Shown piece after piece: positions 27,602-36,297 of a stretch of DNA of 39,192 nucleotides (position 1 is the first letter of the stretch; each line of letters starts with the position of its first letter). The notes under the pieces are model-generated. The model was not told the DNA's origin, made no database searches, and was given only the letters and a program-made list of their open reading frames with translations. The stretch spans positions 1 through 39,192 of the forward strand of contig URJY01000022.1 in the NCBI GenBank assembly GCA_900548275.1, in the 5' to 3' direction. A program made the translations under genes and the position numbers. This stretch comes from an uncultured Opitutales bacterium. GTDB taxonomy: Bacteria > Verrucomicrobiota > Verrucomicrobiia > Opitutales > Intestinicryptomonadaceae.

Positions 27602-28662
27602 TTTTCGCCCCTCCTCGCGTTTTTGCGCGTTCTTCGGTAGAGGTCGTAATCGCGTTTCAGACGGCACAAAAGCGGCAGCGCAATTCGGCAGTATTTCAGA
27701 CAGAACAGGAATGTGCGAGCCGACATCCCCGACGCCGACAGCGGAGTGGCGAATGTCTGTTTCGATATTTTTTTCAGCTCGGCAAACTTTGTTGAAAGCC
27801 CAGTGTTAGGGGCGCACACAACTGTTTGAACCGAGTGGACGGCAAGCTTTGTCTGCAAGTCGGCAAGCATTTGCGGATACTGTTTTTCAAGCCCCGCCTT
27901 CAGAAACACGCGCAGTTGATGGCGCGAACGCTCCGCCCAATTCCGCTCCCTGAAATAGTCCGAACGGCTTCGGTAATACGCCGAACACGCGGAAGCCGAA
28001 AAGCGTATGTATTTGTAGAGAACGCAGTCCGTCGCCGCGACCCTTTGCGCCGCCGCCAAATATTCCGCCATGAAAATTTCGTCCTCTTTCATATTGACGC
28101 CCTCGGGGAAGCGTATGTTTTCGCGAAGCAGAATTTCGCGCCTGAAAAGCGCGGCGAACAGGTATCCGTGGACATTGGGGGAATCGTTCAAAAGCGGAAT
28201 GAAAAATCTTTCGAGTATTTCGCGCCGCCCGTCGAGAAGCAATTCCGAGCAGAACGGGAAATTTGTCGCGGTCTTGGTTTCGTTCGGGCCGATGTCCACC
28301 CACGCGCAGAGCGACAGGTCGGCGGAGAATTTTTCCGCCCGCAAAATCAGTGTTTTGTAGAGGTCGGGCAGAGTTTCGTCGTCGGAGTCGCAAAATGCGA
28401 CCCATTCGCCCGACGCCGCGTTCAAGCCCCTGTTGCGGGCGGCGCACACCCCGCCGTTTTCGCCGCAGACGAGCTTCACGTTGCCGAATTTTTCGGCGTA
28501 TTCTTTGCAAATCGAAAGCGAACCGTCGGTCGAACCGTCGTCCGACAAAATTATTTCGAGACTCTTCCACGACTGCGCAAGAAGCGAATCCACGCAGACT
28601 CTCAGCCGTTTCTCGGTGTTGAAAACGGGAACGATTACGCTGATTGCGGGTTCGTTTTGCAT
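27598..28662 (-). CDS. GT2-family glycosyltransferase
   Basis: A 354-residue GT-A enzyme: ISVIVPVFNTEKRLR, DDGSTDGSL (nucleotide-binding Asp), ENGGVCAARNRGL and FCDSDDETL (DxD). MKEDEIFMAEYL holds the acidic catalytic region. The C-terminal part is basic with a short hydrophobic stretch. It is a more typical WcaA/CpsI-like GT2 and is not closely similar to the two paralogues that follow. It starts 3 bp after the stop of the preceding gene and ends in an ATGA overlap. Substrate unknown. Confidence 0.9.
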   Translation of the reverse strand: MQNEPAISVIVPVFNTEKRLRVCVDSLLAQSWKSLEIILSDDGSTDGSLSICKEYAEKFGNVKLVCGENGGVCAARNRGLNAASGEWVAFCDSDDETLPDLYKTLILRAEKFSADLSLCAWVDIGPNETKTATNFPFCSELLLDGRREILERFFIPLLNDSPNVHGYLFAALFRREILLRENIRFPEGVNMKEDEIFMAEYLAAAQRVAATDCVLYKYIRFSASACSAYYRSRSDYFRERNWAERSRHQLRVFLKAGLEKQYPQMLADLQTKLAVHSVQTVVCAPNTGLSTKFAELKKISKQTFATPLSASGMSARTFLFCLKYCRIALPLLCRLKRDYDLYRRTRKNARRGEK

Positions 28663-28665
28663 GCG

Positions 28666-29604
28666 TTAAAACTTTCTTGCCAGTTTTACGAGTCTGTTGG
28701 AAATCTTCGTTTTCAGCGCGGTCGGCACTGCCGCAAGTCGGCAGAGCAGTTTGTGCCTGCTATCGAGCGCAAACGGCAGCCGTTCGGAATCGAACCAGCC
28801 CGCGCTTTTTGCGAAATCGGCAACCTGCGTGTATTTGTCGATGTGCCCGACCGACTGCGGCGTCCATGCTTGCCACGGCTTGGGTACGCCCACAAAGTGC
28901 ACAAACAGCTCGTCCTCGTCTTTGTCGAGCCTGTATTGAAGAGCGACTTTCGGCGCGTTTTTGCCGAAGCAAAGCAGGCTGTTCAAAACGGATTCGTCGA
29001 GCTGGTGGTAGAATTTAAGGCGCGTGTCGACAACGCCGATGTTGTCGTTGGGAAGAAGCGCGTTCATTCTGTCGCGCCAGTCGCGGAGAAACGGACGCGC
29101 CGATTTGTGCACCGAAAGAAAACACGCCGAGCAACTCTGCAAAATGCGCGGACGCGCGGAGGGGCTGCCGCAGTCGCGCCGCCACGCTTCGAGTATCGGG
29201 CGGGGAATGGTGTATCCGTCTTCCCCGAAGTTGAAGTTGCGGAACGCCAGCGGATTTTCGCGCGATGTCCGCTTGCGTATGTGGATTTCGTCGGGGCGTT
29301 CGGGAATCAGCCGCGACGAGCAATTCCCCGTGAAGAATCCGTCGCCGTCAACCCAAGTGATGTAGTCGGTGTCGGCGGCAAGCATAATTTCGGGCTTCAT
29401 GCAGGTAAGCGAACGCGCGGTATCGACGGGAATAACCCGCACTCCGCCGAGGCGTTCAAGCATTTCGACTGCGTCTTTCGAAAGATTTTTGCCGCCCACG
29501 ATAACGGGTTCGTCCATTCCGCTTTTGCGCATGGAAGCCACGAGCATTGCAATGCCCCAAACGTAGTTCATGTCGCCCGCGGTAATTACTGTATTATTTT
29601 TCAT
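28666..29604 (-). CDS. GT-A-fold glycosyltransferase, family not assigned
   Basis: A 312-residue protein. The start at 29604 overlaps the wzy stop as ATGA and has GGGAGGAA about 7 bases upstream; the far longer open frame to 30732 is an antisense-free but non-coding extension through wzy. It begins MKNNTVITAGDMNYVWG, has DTDYITWVDGDGFF with a DxD metal motif (about residue 85), and later LPNDNIGVVDTRL and VHFVGVPKPWQAW. The motif order suggests a GT8-like or related retaining transferase in which the last His of HFVGVPKPW could bind the metal. No membrane helices. Placed right after the polymerase gene, it is likely a repeat-unit transferase. Confidence 0.75.
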   Translation of the reverse strand: MKNNTVITAGDMNYVWGIAMLVASMRKSGMDEPVIVGGKNLSKDAVEMLERLGGVRVIPVDTARSLTCMKPEIMLAADTDYITWVDGDGFFTGNCSSRLIPERPDEIHIRKRTSRENPLAFRNFNFGEDGYTIPRPILEAWRRDCGSPSARPRILQSCSACFLSVHKSARPFLRDWRDRMNALLPNDNIGVVDTRLKFYHQLDESVLNSLLCFGKNAPKVALQYRLDKDEDELFVHFVGVPKPWQAWTPQSVGHIDKYTQVADFAKSAGWFDSERLPFALDSRHKLLCRLAAVPTALKTKISNRLVKLARKF

Positions 29605-30953
29605 GCCAAGATTCCTCCCGATTTTGACGCCGCCTTTGCGCGCACCCTCAACGCCTGCGCGTATTTGTCGGCGAAAGAGACTATCGCAAAAAGCACCATA
29701 AGTTCCGTGAAGTTGACTTGCTGCTTCAAGACCCACTCCAAGACCGACTGCAAATATATGCCCGCAAACCCTCCGACAAGAGCTGCTGGAATGAAAAAGT
29801 AGGGCGTGTAGCGCAGCTTGCGCATTGCCGAAAACGCCGTTTTCAGGTGGTAAAAAAAGAACGCAAGCAGCGCGATAAAACACGGTATGCCGCACTCGGC
29901 GCAGACGAGCAGGTAAATGGTTTCGACAATGCCGTCTTTGTAGTCGTCGGTAAAGCCCTTGGAGGGGTCGCGGTGTTCGCTGTATTTGTAGGGCGGGTTG
30001 ATTTTTATGCCCCAGTTGTTGATTCCGACTCCGAAAAACGGCTCGTCCACAATCATGTTCTTTGCGGCTATTGCGAAGTTCAGGCGCGTCTGTCCCGACG
30101 ATTCGGGCGCGGATTCGAAACGCTCTATCACGCGAGGAATGAACATCAAAACAACAAGTCCGCCGACCGCGCATATCGCTCCGAGCGCGCGCACCTTTTG
30201 CGGCTTGAACTCGAACGCCACCGAAAGCCCCGCCGTGATTACGCAGGCTATCGGGTAGCACGCTATCGCACCGCGCGAATATGTGCGCAGCAACGCGCCA
30301 GACGCCATCAAAAACAGCCCGAAATACACGAGCCTGCCGTAGCCCTTTGCCTTCCCGTTGAGAAATGCCGAGAAAAACAAGACGCCCACGGGCATCATAA
30401 ACATCGCAAGAGAATTTTGGTGCGGGAATTGCGCGTACACCTGATATACTCCCGAAAAATGCTGTTTTACTACCGACGCAAACACGCAGACAACTATCGC
30501 CGCGAACGCAAGCATAATCGGCTTGAAATCGCCCTTTGTGTATTCGAGGTAGTAGTAGACCGCAAGGTATACAAAGTATATCATTGCCATTTTCCAGATT
30601 TCGAAAAACGAAAACAGCGTGTTTTCGGCGGTAAGCAAAGACGGCAGTGAGAGGGCGAAATACAGCGCGTAGAGCTTTGCGCCCGCGTTCGGCAGAAAAG
30701 GTCTGAACCCGCGCAGAAGCGTGATTGCGCACACAATCACAACCGCCGCAAGATAGATTAGCGAAACCTCCATTCCGCGCGACGTTCCCCTATACCATTC
30801 GTGCGAGAAAAAGTTTATCGACGTCGATTGGAAAACAAGCAGCGGCAACAGCATTGCAAACATCGCCACCCGCAACAAACGCCTGCGCACCACAAGCAGC
30901 ATTACCGCCGCTGGCATGCAAAGAATCGCAGTTGTAAATAGCAGATATTTCAT
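29601..30953 (-). CDS. wzy: Wzy-type O-antigen/exopolysaccharide polymerase
   Basis: A 450-residue membrane protein with about 10-12 hydrophobic segments and a large periplasmic loop in the C-terminal half. In the O-antigen ligase/polymerase (Wzy_C, PF04932) region are the Arg-containing LRTYSRGA segment and the motif DEPFFGVGINNW, typical of WaaL/Wzy proteins. Role in the family: it joins flipped repeat units at the periplasmic face. There is no recognisable Shine-Dalgarno; the gene starts 18 bp after the wza stop. Its stop overlaps the next start as ATGA. A WaaL-type ligase is the alternative, but the Wzx/Wza/Wzc context favours the polymerase. Confidence 0.85.
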   Translation of the reverse strand: MKYLLFTTAILCMPAAVMLLVVRRRLLRVAMFAMLLPLLVFQSTSINFFSHEWYRGTSRGMEVSLIYLAAVVIVCAITLLRGFRPFLPNAGAKLYALYFALSLPSLLTAENTLFSFFEIWKMAMIYFVYLAVYYYLEYTKGDFKPIMLAFAAIVVCVFASVVKQHFSGVYQVYAQFPHQNSLAMFMMPVGVLFFSAFLNGKAKGYGRLVYFGLFLMASGALLRTYSRGAIACYPIACVITAGLSVAFEFKPQKVRALGAICAVGGLVVLMFIPRVIERFESAPESSGQTRLNFAIAAKNMIVDEPFFGVGINNWGIKINPPYKYSEHRDPSKGFTDDYKDGIVETIYLLVCAECGIPCFIALLAFFFYHLKTAFSAMRKLRYTPYFFIPAALVGGFAGIYLQSVLEWVLKQQVNFTELMVLFAIVSFADKYAQALRVRAKAASKSGGILA

Positions 30954-30971
30954 CGGTGGCTTTTGAGTGTC

Positions 30972-32027
30972 TTAGAAATTCGTCCAGTACAGGGTGGGCG
31001 AAACAAGCAGGTTTATCAGCTGCGCAGTGGGAATGAGCTTGCGGACAAACACGTTGTATTCCGACATATTGTCTTTGGGAACGTAGACGACGTCCCCGGG
31101 TTCGAGTTTTACGTTAGAGACGCGTCCCTGCAAAATTGCGTCGATGTCGATTTTATACATCTTCGGGTTCGAAACGCCGCCGCGTATTATGATTGCATAC
31201 GGCCAGTATGTTTCCTTGACGTATCCGCCGGTGGCGAGAAGTTCGAGAAGCCCGAGGTTTTTGTCCCAAAGCCGCTTGTGCGGGTTGTTCACTTCACCTA
31301 TCAGGCAGACCATGCTTTCGGAGCGCACCGCAACGTAGATGTAGTCGCCCTTTCGCAGAAGGACGTTGTGGATTGGGTCGCCGCGTTCAATGGCCTTGAA
31401 AAAATCGACTGGCAGAACTTTTCCGTTGCGCACGAATATCGAATTTTTGAAGTCGGCGGCGTCGAGCGTCTGTCCGTCGTAGTATCTTGCGGAAGAGCCG
31501 CCCGCCTTTGCAAAGAGGTCGGTAAGCCTCATTCCGTTTGCGATGTCGTAAATCCCCGGACGCGACACGCCGCCCGAAATCGACGCCGTTTGCGACGCAA
31601 TTTTTATCGGCGACAGCCCGACCTTCGGATTCTTTATGTATTTGGCGAGCATTGACTCCAACTTCTCCGACGCCTCGCCGAGCGACAAGCCCGCGATTTT
31701 CGTCTGCCCGATGAAGACCATTCCGATATATCCGTCGGGAGTAACAACCGTGTTGACGCCCATATCGGGATGGTTGTAGACGGTCACGGCGATTGTGTCG
31801 CCCGAATTGATTGTGTAGGGCGGTTCGGGTTCGGCGGCTATTTTTTTCAGCTCTTGAGCTTGGGCAGTCTCCTGCGCTTTGTTGTCGTCGGCTTCGGCGA
31901 CGGCGGCGTTGTTTGCCGTTTCCATCACAGGGACATTTTCGTAGTTGTCGGTATCCCTGTTGTAGCAGCCGCACAGGCACAAAAGCGATAGCGCGGTTAT
32001 TGCGAGTTCTGTTTTCAAAGATTTCAT
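30972..32027 (-). CDS. wza: Wza-type polysaccharide export lipoprotein
   Basis: A 351-residue protein from the ATG at 32027 (ATGA overlap with the wzc-like stop); the frame extending to 32555 is not real. It has a lipoprotein signal with lipobox LCGC (Cys21), a low-complexity Ala/Asp/Glu linker 35-65, the polysaccharide export (Poly_export) domain about 70-150 starting PPYTINSGDTIAV, and two SLBB-type domains (about 160-215 and 235-320). Known role: an octameric outer-membrane channel that exports the polymer with the Wzc partner, whose gene is directly upstream. It is close to E. coli Wza in size (379), slightly shorter. Confidence 0.92.
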   Translation of the reverse strand: MKSLKTELAITALSLLCLCGCYNRDTDNYENVPVMETANNAAVAEADDNKAQETAQAQELKKIAAEPEPPYTINSGDTIAVTVYNHPDMGVNTVVTPDGYIGMVFIGQTKIAGLSLGEASEKLESMLAKYIKNPKVGLSPIKIASQTASISGGVSRPGIYDIANGMRLTDLFAKAGGSSARYYDGQTLDAADFKNSIFVRNGKVLPVDFFKAIERGDPIHNVLLRKGDYIYVAVRSESMVCLIGEVNNPHKRLWDKNLGLLELLATGGYVKETYWPYAIIIRGGVSNPKMYKIDIDAILQGRVSNVKLEPGDVVYVPKDNMSEYNVFVRKLIPTAQLINLLVSPTLYWTNF

Positions 32028-34003
32028 TGCCGTTGATTTTTTTCGGAGGAACAGTTTTTTATCATCACCGCAGTCAGCGGAGAGTCGGATTTTCCGAGCG
32101 AAAGCGCGTAGCGCAGCATTCTGCGCGGAGTCTTTCCCGCGCCGACCAAGAGCATCGAAGTATCGCACAGGTCGAACATCTGCCTGAAAAGAATGCCGCG
32201 CTTGCCCAGAGGCGTTTTTCTCGTTATGATTATTACGTCGAAATCCCTTTCCAGCGTCTGCAAATCGGCTTTGAAAAGGTTCAGCTCCGCGCCCGAAAGC
32301 GAGTATTCGTTTGCGACGGGCAGAAAGCCGTCGTTGCCGCAGTAGCAAACCGAGTTTAGCTGGGTCGCGTTTTGAGGTTCTACAAAGCCGTGCGCCGAAA
32401 CGATTTGCACAAACATCAGGCGTTTGCCGTTCGAAGCGTATTGCAAATGCACCGTCTCGCGAATGGTGTTGTCGGAGTCCGCGCCCTGCAAATGCCCCAC
32501 AAAAATGCGCTTTGCGTTCGGATAGGCTTCGTGGAGTTTGTAGAAGATTTCGCAAATAGCATGGCGCAGGTCGAAAATGTCGGTGTCGGTTCGCGCGTTT
32601 TTCGGAACGACACCGAGGGGAAGCAAACCGTAATAGCAGTCAAGCTCCGCAAAGTTTCCGATGCGTCCGCGCATAAACTTGAACACAAGCAGAGCCGCCG
32701 CGGCAGTGCCCGTGAACGCCAACGCAAGGAACAGGATTATCGCGATTTTCTTTTTGTCGAAAGTCTTTTTCCTTTCCGCGGCGGCGGCGAGTTCGAGCGG
32801 CTGAAGCTCGTTGTCGGCGGAGTTTTTCAGATAGTTCAAATCGGTAAACCGCTGTTCGCTGTTTTCGAGATTCTTTTTGTGGGCTTCCTGAACGTGCGCC
32901 AACTGGGTGAGTTCGGGCAAAACTTCGGCGAGTTTTGCGACGGATTTTTCGTTTCTTGAAACTTCGGCGCGCAAAAGCGATTCGTTTGTAGAAACCGTTT
33001 CTAACTCTTCGATAACCTCTTCAAGTTCGGCCTTCACTTTTTCGGCAAGCGCGAGATTGTCGGGCTTGAAATTTTCTATCGAATTGTCGGAAAGGAATTG
33101 TCTGTATGCCTTTTCGGTTGCGGTTTTCCTCGCCCGCAAAACCTGAATTTTGGGGTTGTCTTCGGTATACAGCTGGGTTTCGGCGAGCAGGCTTTTGTCT
33201 ATCTGCTTGATTGTGTCGAGGTATTCCCTGATTTGTCCGGCGTGCGCGAGCGCGGCGGGGCTGAGCGCGGATAGCAGCTTTTGTAGCCTTTCGACGCGAG
33301 ACTGTATCCCCGCCTTGCGGGCTGCCAGATTCGAGAGCGAAAGCTTTTGCTCCGACAGCAGTTCGCGCAGTTTTTCCTGCTCGGCGACGGGGGCGGTCAG
33401 CCCGATTTTGCGCGATATTTCAACTTCGCGCTCCGCCGTTTCGCGTATTTTTTGCTCGAGGGTGTCGTGCTGGTTTCTTATCGTTTTCAGCCAGTTTTCC
33501 AAATCGCCGAGGCGGAATTTTTTGTATTCGGCAACGCAGACTTCGGCAAAGGCGTTCGCCTTTTTGACGGCTTCGGTTTCCGTGTTTCCGTAAGCCGAAA
33601 TTTTGAACAGCCTGTTTTTGTTGCGCTCCTGATAGATTTCGGCGTTCGAAACGTCCGAGTGCGGGAAGCCCGATTTTGCGAGCGTTTCGGCGGTTCTTGC
33701 CCGCACGACGTTCCGCGAAAAAAGCTGGAGCATTGCGTGGTCGTCAATCGGCTTGAAATAGTCGGAACTTTTCGGCTGGTAGAAAAGCTCCAATTCGGCG
33801 CAGTAGCGTTCGGGCGACTTTTCCCCGCGCGAGTAAACCGCAACCGCAAGCAGCACAAGCAGCGCAAAAAACATAGCCGCAAAAATCCACACATAGCGCA
33901 GCATTAGCATTTGGACAAGCCTGCGCAGCTTTTCCATTTTCAGAAGCTGTTGCCGTTCGAAATCGGAAGGCGAATCGGTAAAAATGTCATTTTCGTCTTG
34001 CAT
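32024..34003 (-). CDS. Wzc/Wzz-like chain-length determinant with degenerate kinase domain
   Basis: A 659-residue inner-membrane protein. TM1 is at about 37-57, a long periplasmic coiled-coil section at about 165-395, TM2 at about 418-444, and the cytoplasmic domain at about 450-659. The cytoplasmic domain aligns in layout with bacterial tyrosine kinases (RIFVGHLQGADSDN where the Walker A strand and loop should be; DFDVIIITRKTP at the Walker B position). It lacks a G-x4-GK(S/T) P-loop, and the C-terminus (ending SEKNQRQ) has no tyrosine cluster. It should still act as a Wzz-type co-polymerase and bridge to Wza, but ATP-dependent autophosphorylation looks lost. No Shine-Dalgarno is seen; it starts 7 bp after the preceding gene's stop. 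Confidence 0.87.
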   Translation of the reverse strand: MQDENDIFTDSPSDFERQQLLKMEKLRRLVQMLMLRYVWIFAAMFFALLVLLAVAVYSRGEKSPERYCAELELFYQPKSSDYFKPIDDHAMLQLFSRNVVRARTAETLAKSGFPHSDVSNAEIYQERNKNRLFKISAYGNTETEAVKKANAFAEVCVAEYKKFRLGDLENWLKTIRNQHDTLEQKIRETAEREVEISRKIGLTAPVAEQEKLRELLSEQKLSLSNLAARKAGIQSRVERLQKLLSALSPAALAHAGQIREYLDTIKQIDKSLLAETQLYTEDNPKIQVLRARKTATEKAYRQFLSDNSIENFKPDNLALAEKVKAELEEVIEELETVSTNESLLRAEVSRNEKSVAKLAEVLPELTQLAHVQEAHKKNLENSEQRFTDLNYLKNSADNELQPLELAAAAERKKTFDKKKIAIILFLALAFTGTAAAALLVFKFMRGRIGNFAELDCYYGLLPLGVVPKNARTDTDIFDLRHAICEIFYKLHEAYPNAKRIFVGHLQGADSDNTIRETVHLQYASNGKRLMFVQIVSAHGFVEPQNATQLNSVCYCGNDGFLPVANEYSLSGAELNLFKADLQTLERDFDVIIITRKTPLGKRGILFRQMFDLCDTSMLLVGAGKTPRRMLRYALSLGKSDSPLTAVMIKNCSSEKNQRQ

Positions 34004-34010
34004 AAAAAAA

Positions 34011-35081
34011 TCAGTTGAAATGTTTCCACGCCCGAAGGAGCGTCGGCGGAATTTGCGGATACGCCTTTGCCGCGGCGAGTTCGTTTACCAGCATTGAGAG
34101 CGTTTTGAGAGTAGGGTCGTCGAACGCCGAGCGCGAAAAATCGACGCGCCCCATTCGCAATATCCAGCGCAGGAAATTTTTTATCCCCGACGCTCTGTTG
34201 CGCGATTGCTTGCGGATTGCCTTAGCCGCGCTACCGATGTCGTCTGCGCCCAGAATTTTCGCGAGGGTTTTGCGCCAGAGAGTTGACAGTTCCTCCCACG
34301 TTGCGGACGGAAATTCGGGAAGCCTGTCCGTGGGGGTGAATTTGAAGCGGACTGCATCGGCATACTTTGCGCCCAGCTGCGCCGAAAATTCCGAACTTTG
34401 CATTTCAGCCAAGCGTTCCGCGCGTTCGGAAATTTTCCATCGGTATAGCCCGCGCGAAATCAGCAGGGCGTCGCCGCAGCCGAGGACGCATTTGTTGAAG
34501 TTTCTTAAAATGAAGTTTGCGTCCGTCGAATTTTTCGCGAGCTTTTCGCCCGCGAACATCAAGCCCATTCCGCGGTTTAGCATAAGCCGCAAAGCCTCCG
34601 ACACGGGAAGCCTGTCGGGGCTTAATTCGGGAATTACGCGCAGCGGAAGCTCGGGGTCGCCCGAAATGCAGACGTACCCGTTGCGCAGTTCCTGAAACAT
34701 AAGCGTATTTCCCGTTTGCGCAAGAGAGCCGACGTTTTTTGCGGGGCTGAAATCAACGTCTACGCCGAGCTTTGCCGTCCATTTTTGCGAGACCTTTGCA
34801 AGAGCCGCGTTTACCGATTTTCTTTGCGGCAAGTTTAGCGCGTTTGTGAACACAAAGAAGTCCAAATCGTTGTAGAGCGCGGCGTGCGAATCAGCTTTTA
34901 CAAACACGCCTCCCTCGCCGCGTCCGTAGCCGCCGCCGAGGTATACGCCCGCAAGTCCGCGCGGAACGGCGCGGCAAATGTCGCCCGCAATTTCGGGAAG
35001 GGCGCGTGTCAAAATGCCTTCAACTTCGGCGTTTCCCGTGCCCGTAAAACGGCGCACAAAGTTTCTATCTGTCGCATTCAT
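34011..35081 (-). CDS. Pol-beta-type nucleotidyltransferase-like protein
   Basis: A 356-residue cytoplasmic protein. Residues 46-57 read VYLGGGYGRGEG and residues 70-78 read YNDLDFFVF, which together match the GG/GS...D-x-D core of nucleotidyltransferase-fold proteins; Asp108 and Asp110 in GVDVDFSP could supply the third carboxylate. The C-terminal half is helical and basic. AGGGGG lies 8 bases before the ATG, and the gene overlaps its upstream neighbour by 17 bp. I do not know a named polysaccharide gene with this layout. It may nucleotidylate a sugar phosphate, a small molecule or a partner protein. The fold call is moderate; the role is open. Confidence 0.6.
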   Translation of the reverse strand: MNATDRNFVRRFTGTGNAEVEGILTRALPEIAGDICRAVPRGLAGVYLGGGYGRGEGGVFVKADSHAALYNDLDFFVFTNALNLPQRKSVNAALAKVSQKWTAKLGVDVDFSPAKNVGSLAQTGNTLMFQELRNGYVCISGDPELPLRVIPELSPDRLPVSEALRLMLNRGMGLMFAGEKLAKNSTDANFILRNFNKCVLGCGDALLISRGLYRWKISERAERLAEMQSSEFSAQLGAKYADAVRFKFTPTDRLPEFPSATWEELSTLWRKTLAKILGADDIGSAAKAIRKQSRNRASGIKNFLRWILRMGRVDFSRSAFDDPTLKTLSMLVNELAAAKAYPQIPPTLLRAWKHFN

Positions 35082-36297
35082 TCGGCAACCCCCTTAGAAT
35101 AATGCTTTTTGCCACAATCCGCAGAATCATTCGCAGCGAAATGTGGTGTAGATAATACAAATCGTCTATGTTTTGGCGTTCGGGCGAGGCATTCATACAA
35201 TACCCGTCGGAGGCGCACAGAACGTAGTTTTTGTCGGCGGTGTTGCGGCGAATCATTCGCCCGCCGCGCAACAGGGAACGCCAAAGTTTCGGGTATCGGT
35301 CGAGCGAAAGCTTCAGCTGCCAGACGCGGTTCTTGCGAAGCAGAAGCGAGGCAAAAAGCCACGGAACGAAACCCGCAACGCCGAAAAACGCCATCAAAAT
35401 CCATTCGACGAAAACGTATTTGTCGAGGCGGCGCGACTTCATATCCGACGAAATTCCAGCGTCTTTTTGGTCTATGTAAACGCCCCTGATTGCGTCGATA
35501 ATGCGCCCCCTCGAAATGATTTTGTTTTTGAATTCCATTTTGCTGCCCACGAACGTATCGCACATCACTATCGAATGCTCGAGGAGCGTTTCGGCGTCTA
35601 TCAGCGAGCCGTCGCAGACGATTACGCCGCCCGCAAGCGTGCAGCCGTGCTCAATGCAGATGTTGTCGCCGAGCATTACGGGCGCGTCGATTTGCGCATT
35701 CTGTTTTATTTCCACATTCATTCCCGCGTAGACGCCGTTTTGGGCGGAGTATCCCGCGGGAACGTAGCAGAAGCGGTTTTCGAGAATTTCGAAATTTGCG
35801 TCGAAATAGGCGCGTATCGAATCCATTTTGAGCATTTTTCCGCCGAAGCGGAAAGCCCGCCCGTCTTTGAAAAGATATATTCCGTCCTGAGTGAAGTCTT
35901 CGGGAACGGGCGCGGAAATCTCCTCCATGTGCTTCAGAACGTCGTCGGCGGATTTCACGAGCGGCAAAACCGCGCCGAAGACGACAAGCACATCGTCCGT
36001 TCCGAAAAACGCCGAGTTTCGCGATTTCAAACGCAGAACATCCGCGCTAAGCGAAGACGCCGAGTAGGAAATATCGAGCGGATAGTTGGAACCCGTCCTT
36101 TCCAGACGCTTGCGGTATGCGGAATCGGGGGTGTAGTCGAGGATAAGCAGACCGTCCGCGCCAAGCATTGCGGCAAAATCGGCGGCGTGCTCCGCATACG
36201 GCTTGCCCGTAATCGGCAGGGAGCAAAGGCTTCTTTCAGGGAAAAATTCTTCGAGCCATTCGAAATTTTCGGTGTAGGGGCAAAACAGTATTTTCAT
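35065..36297 (-). CDS. Beta-helix nucleotidyltransferase-like protein with a membrane segment
   Basis: A 410-residue protein from the ATG at 36297, which shares one base with the preceding stop (TGATG) and has AAGGGGG upstream; the extension to 36363 is rejected. Residues 1-170 resemble a reduced NDP-sugar nucleotidyltransferase domain (LPITGKPYAEH looks like the L-P-I-x-GKP acceptor loop). Residues 180-270 have the hexapeptide rhythm of a left-handed beta-helix (NAQIDAPVMLGDNICIEHG). A hydrophobic helix at about 295-320 is followed by a basic tail. The layout is like GlmU but with no visible N-terminal GG-x-GTR-x2 motif, so catalysis is doubtful. It may be a membrane-bound acyl- or nucleotidyl-transferase or a scaffold for the initiating enzyme. 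Confidence 0.6.
   Translation of the reverse strand: MKILFCPYTENFEWLEEFFPERSLCSLPITGKPYAEHAADFAAMLGADGLLILDYTPDSAYRKRLERTGSNYPLDISYSASSLSADVLRLKSRNSAFFGTDDVLVVFGAVLPLVKSADDVLKHMEEISAPVPEDFTQDGIYLFKDGRAFRFGGKMLKMDSIRAYFDANFEILENRFCYVPAGYSAQNGVYAGMNVEIKQNAQIDAPVMLGDNICIEHGCTLAGGVIVCDGSLIDAETLLEHSIVMCDTFVGSKMEFKNKIISRGRIIDAIRGVYIDQKDAGISSDMKSRRLDKYVFVEWILMAFFGVAGFVPWLFASLLLRKNRVWQLKLSLDRYPKLWRSLLRGGRMIRRNTADKNYVLCASDGYCMNASPERQNIDDLYYLHHISLRMILRIVAKSIILRGLPNECDR

Noticed and set aside
27826..29802. A 658-codon + strand open frame across the GT2/GT-A genes
   Set aside because: It is antisense to well-supported glycosyltransferase genes with DxD motifs, and its translation shows no domain. It is a shadow of biased codon use.
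28666..30732. A 688-codon version of the GT-A glycosyltransferase
   Set aside because: The N-terminal 376 codons lie in another frame of wzy. The ATG at 29604 has a strong Shine-Dalgarno and an ATGA overlap.
30972..32555. A 527-codon version of Wza
   Set aside because: The extra N-terminus overlaps the wzc-like gene. The ATG at 32027 opens a lipoprotein signal with lipobox and overlaps the previous stop.
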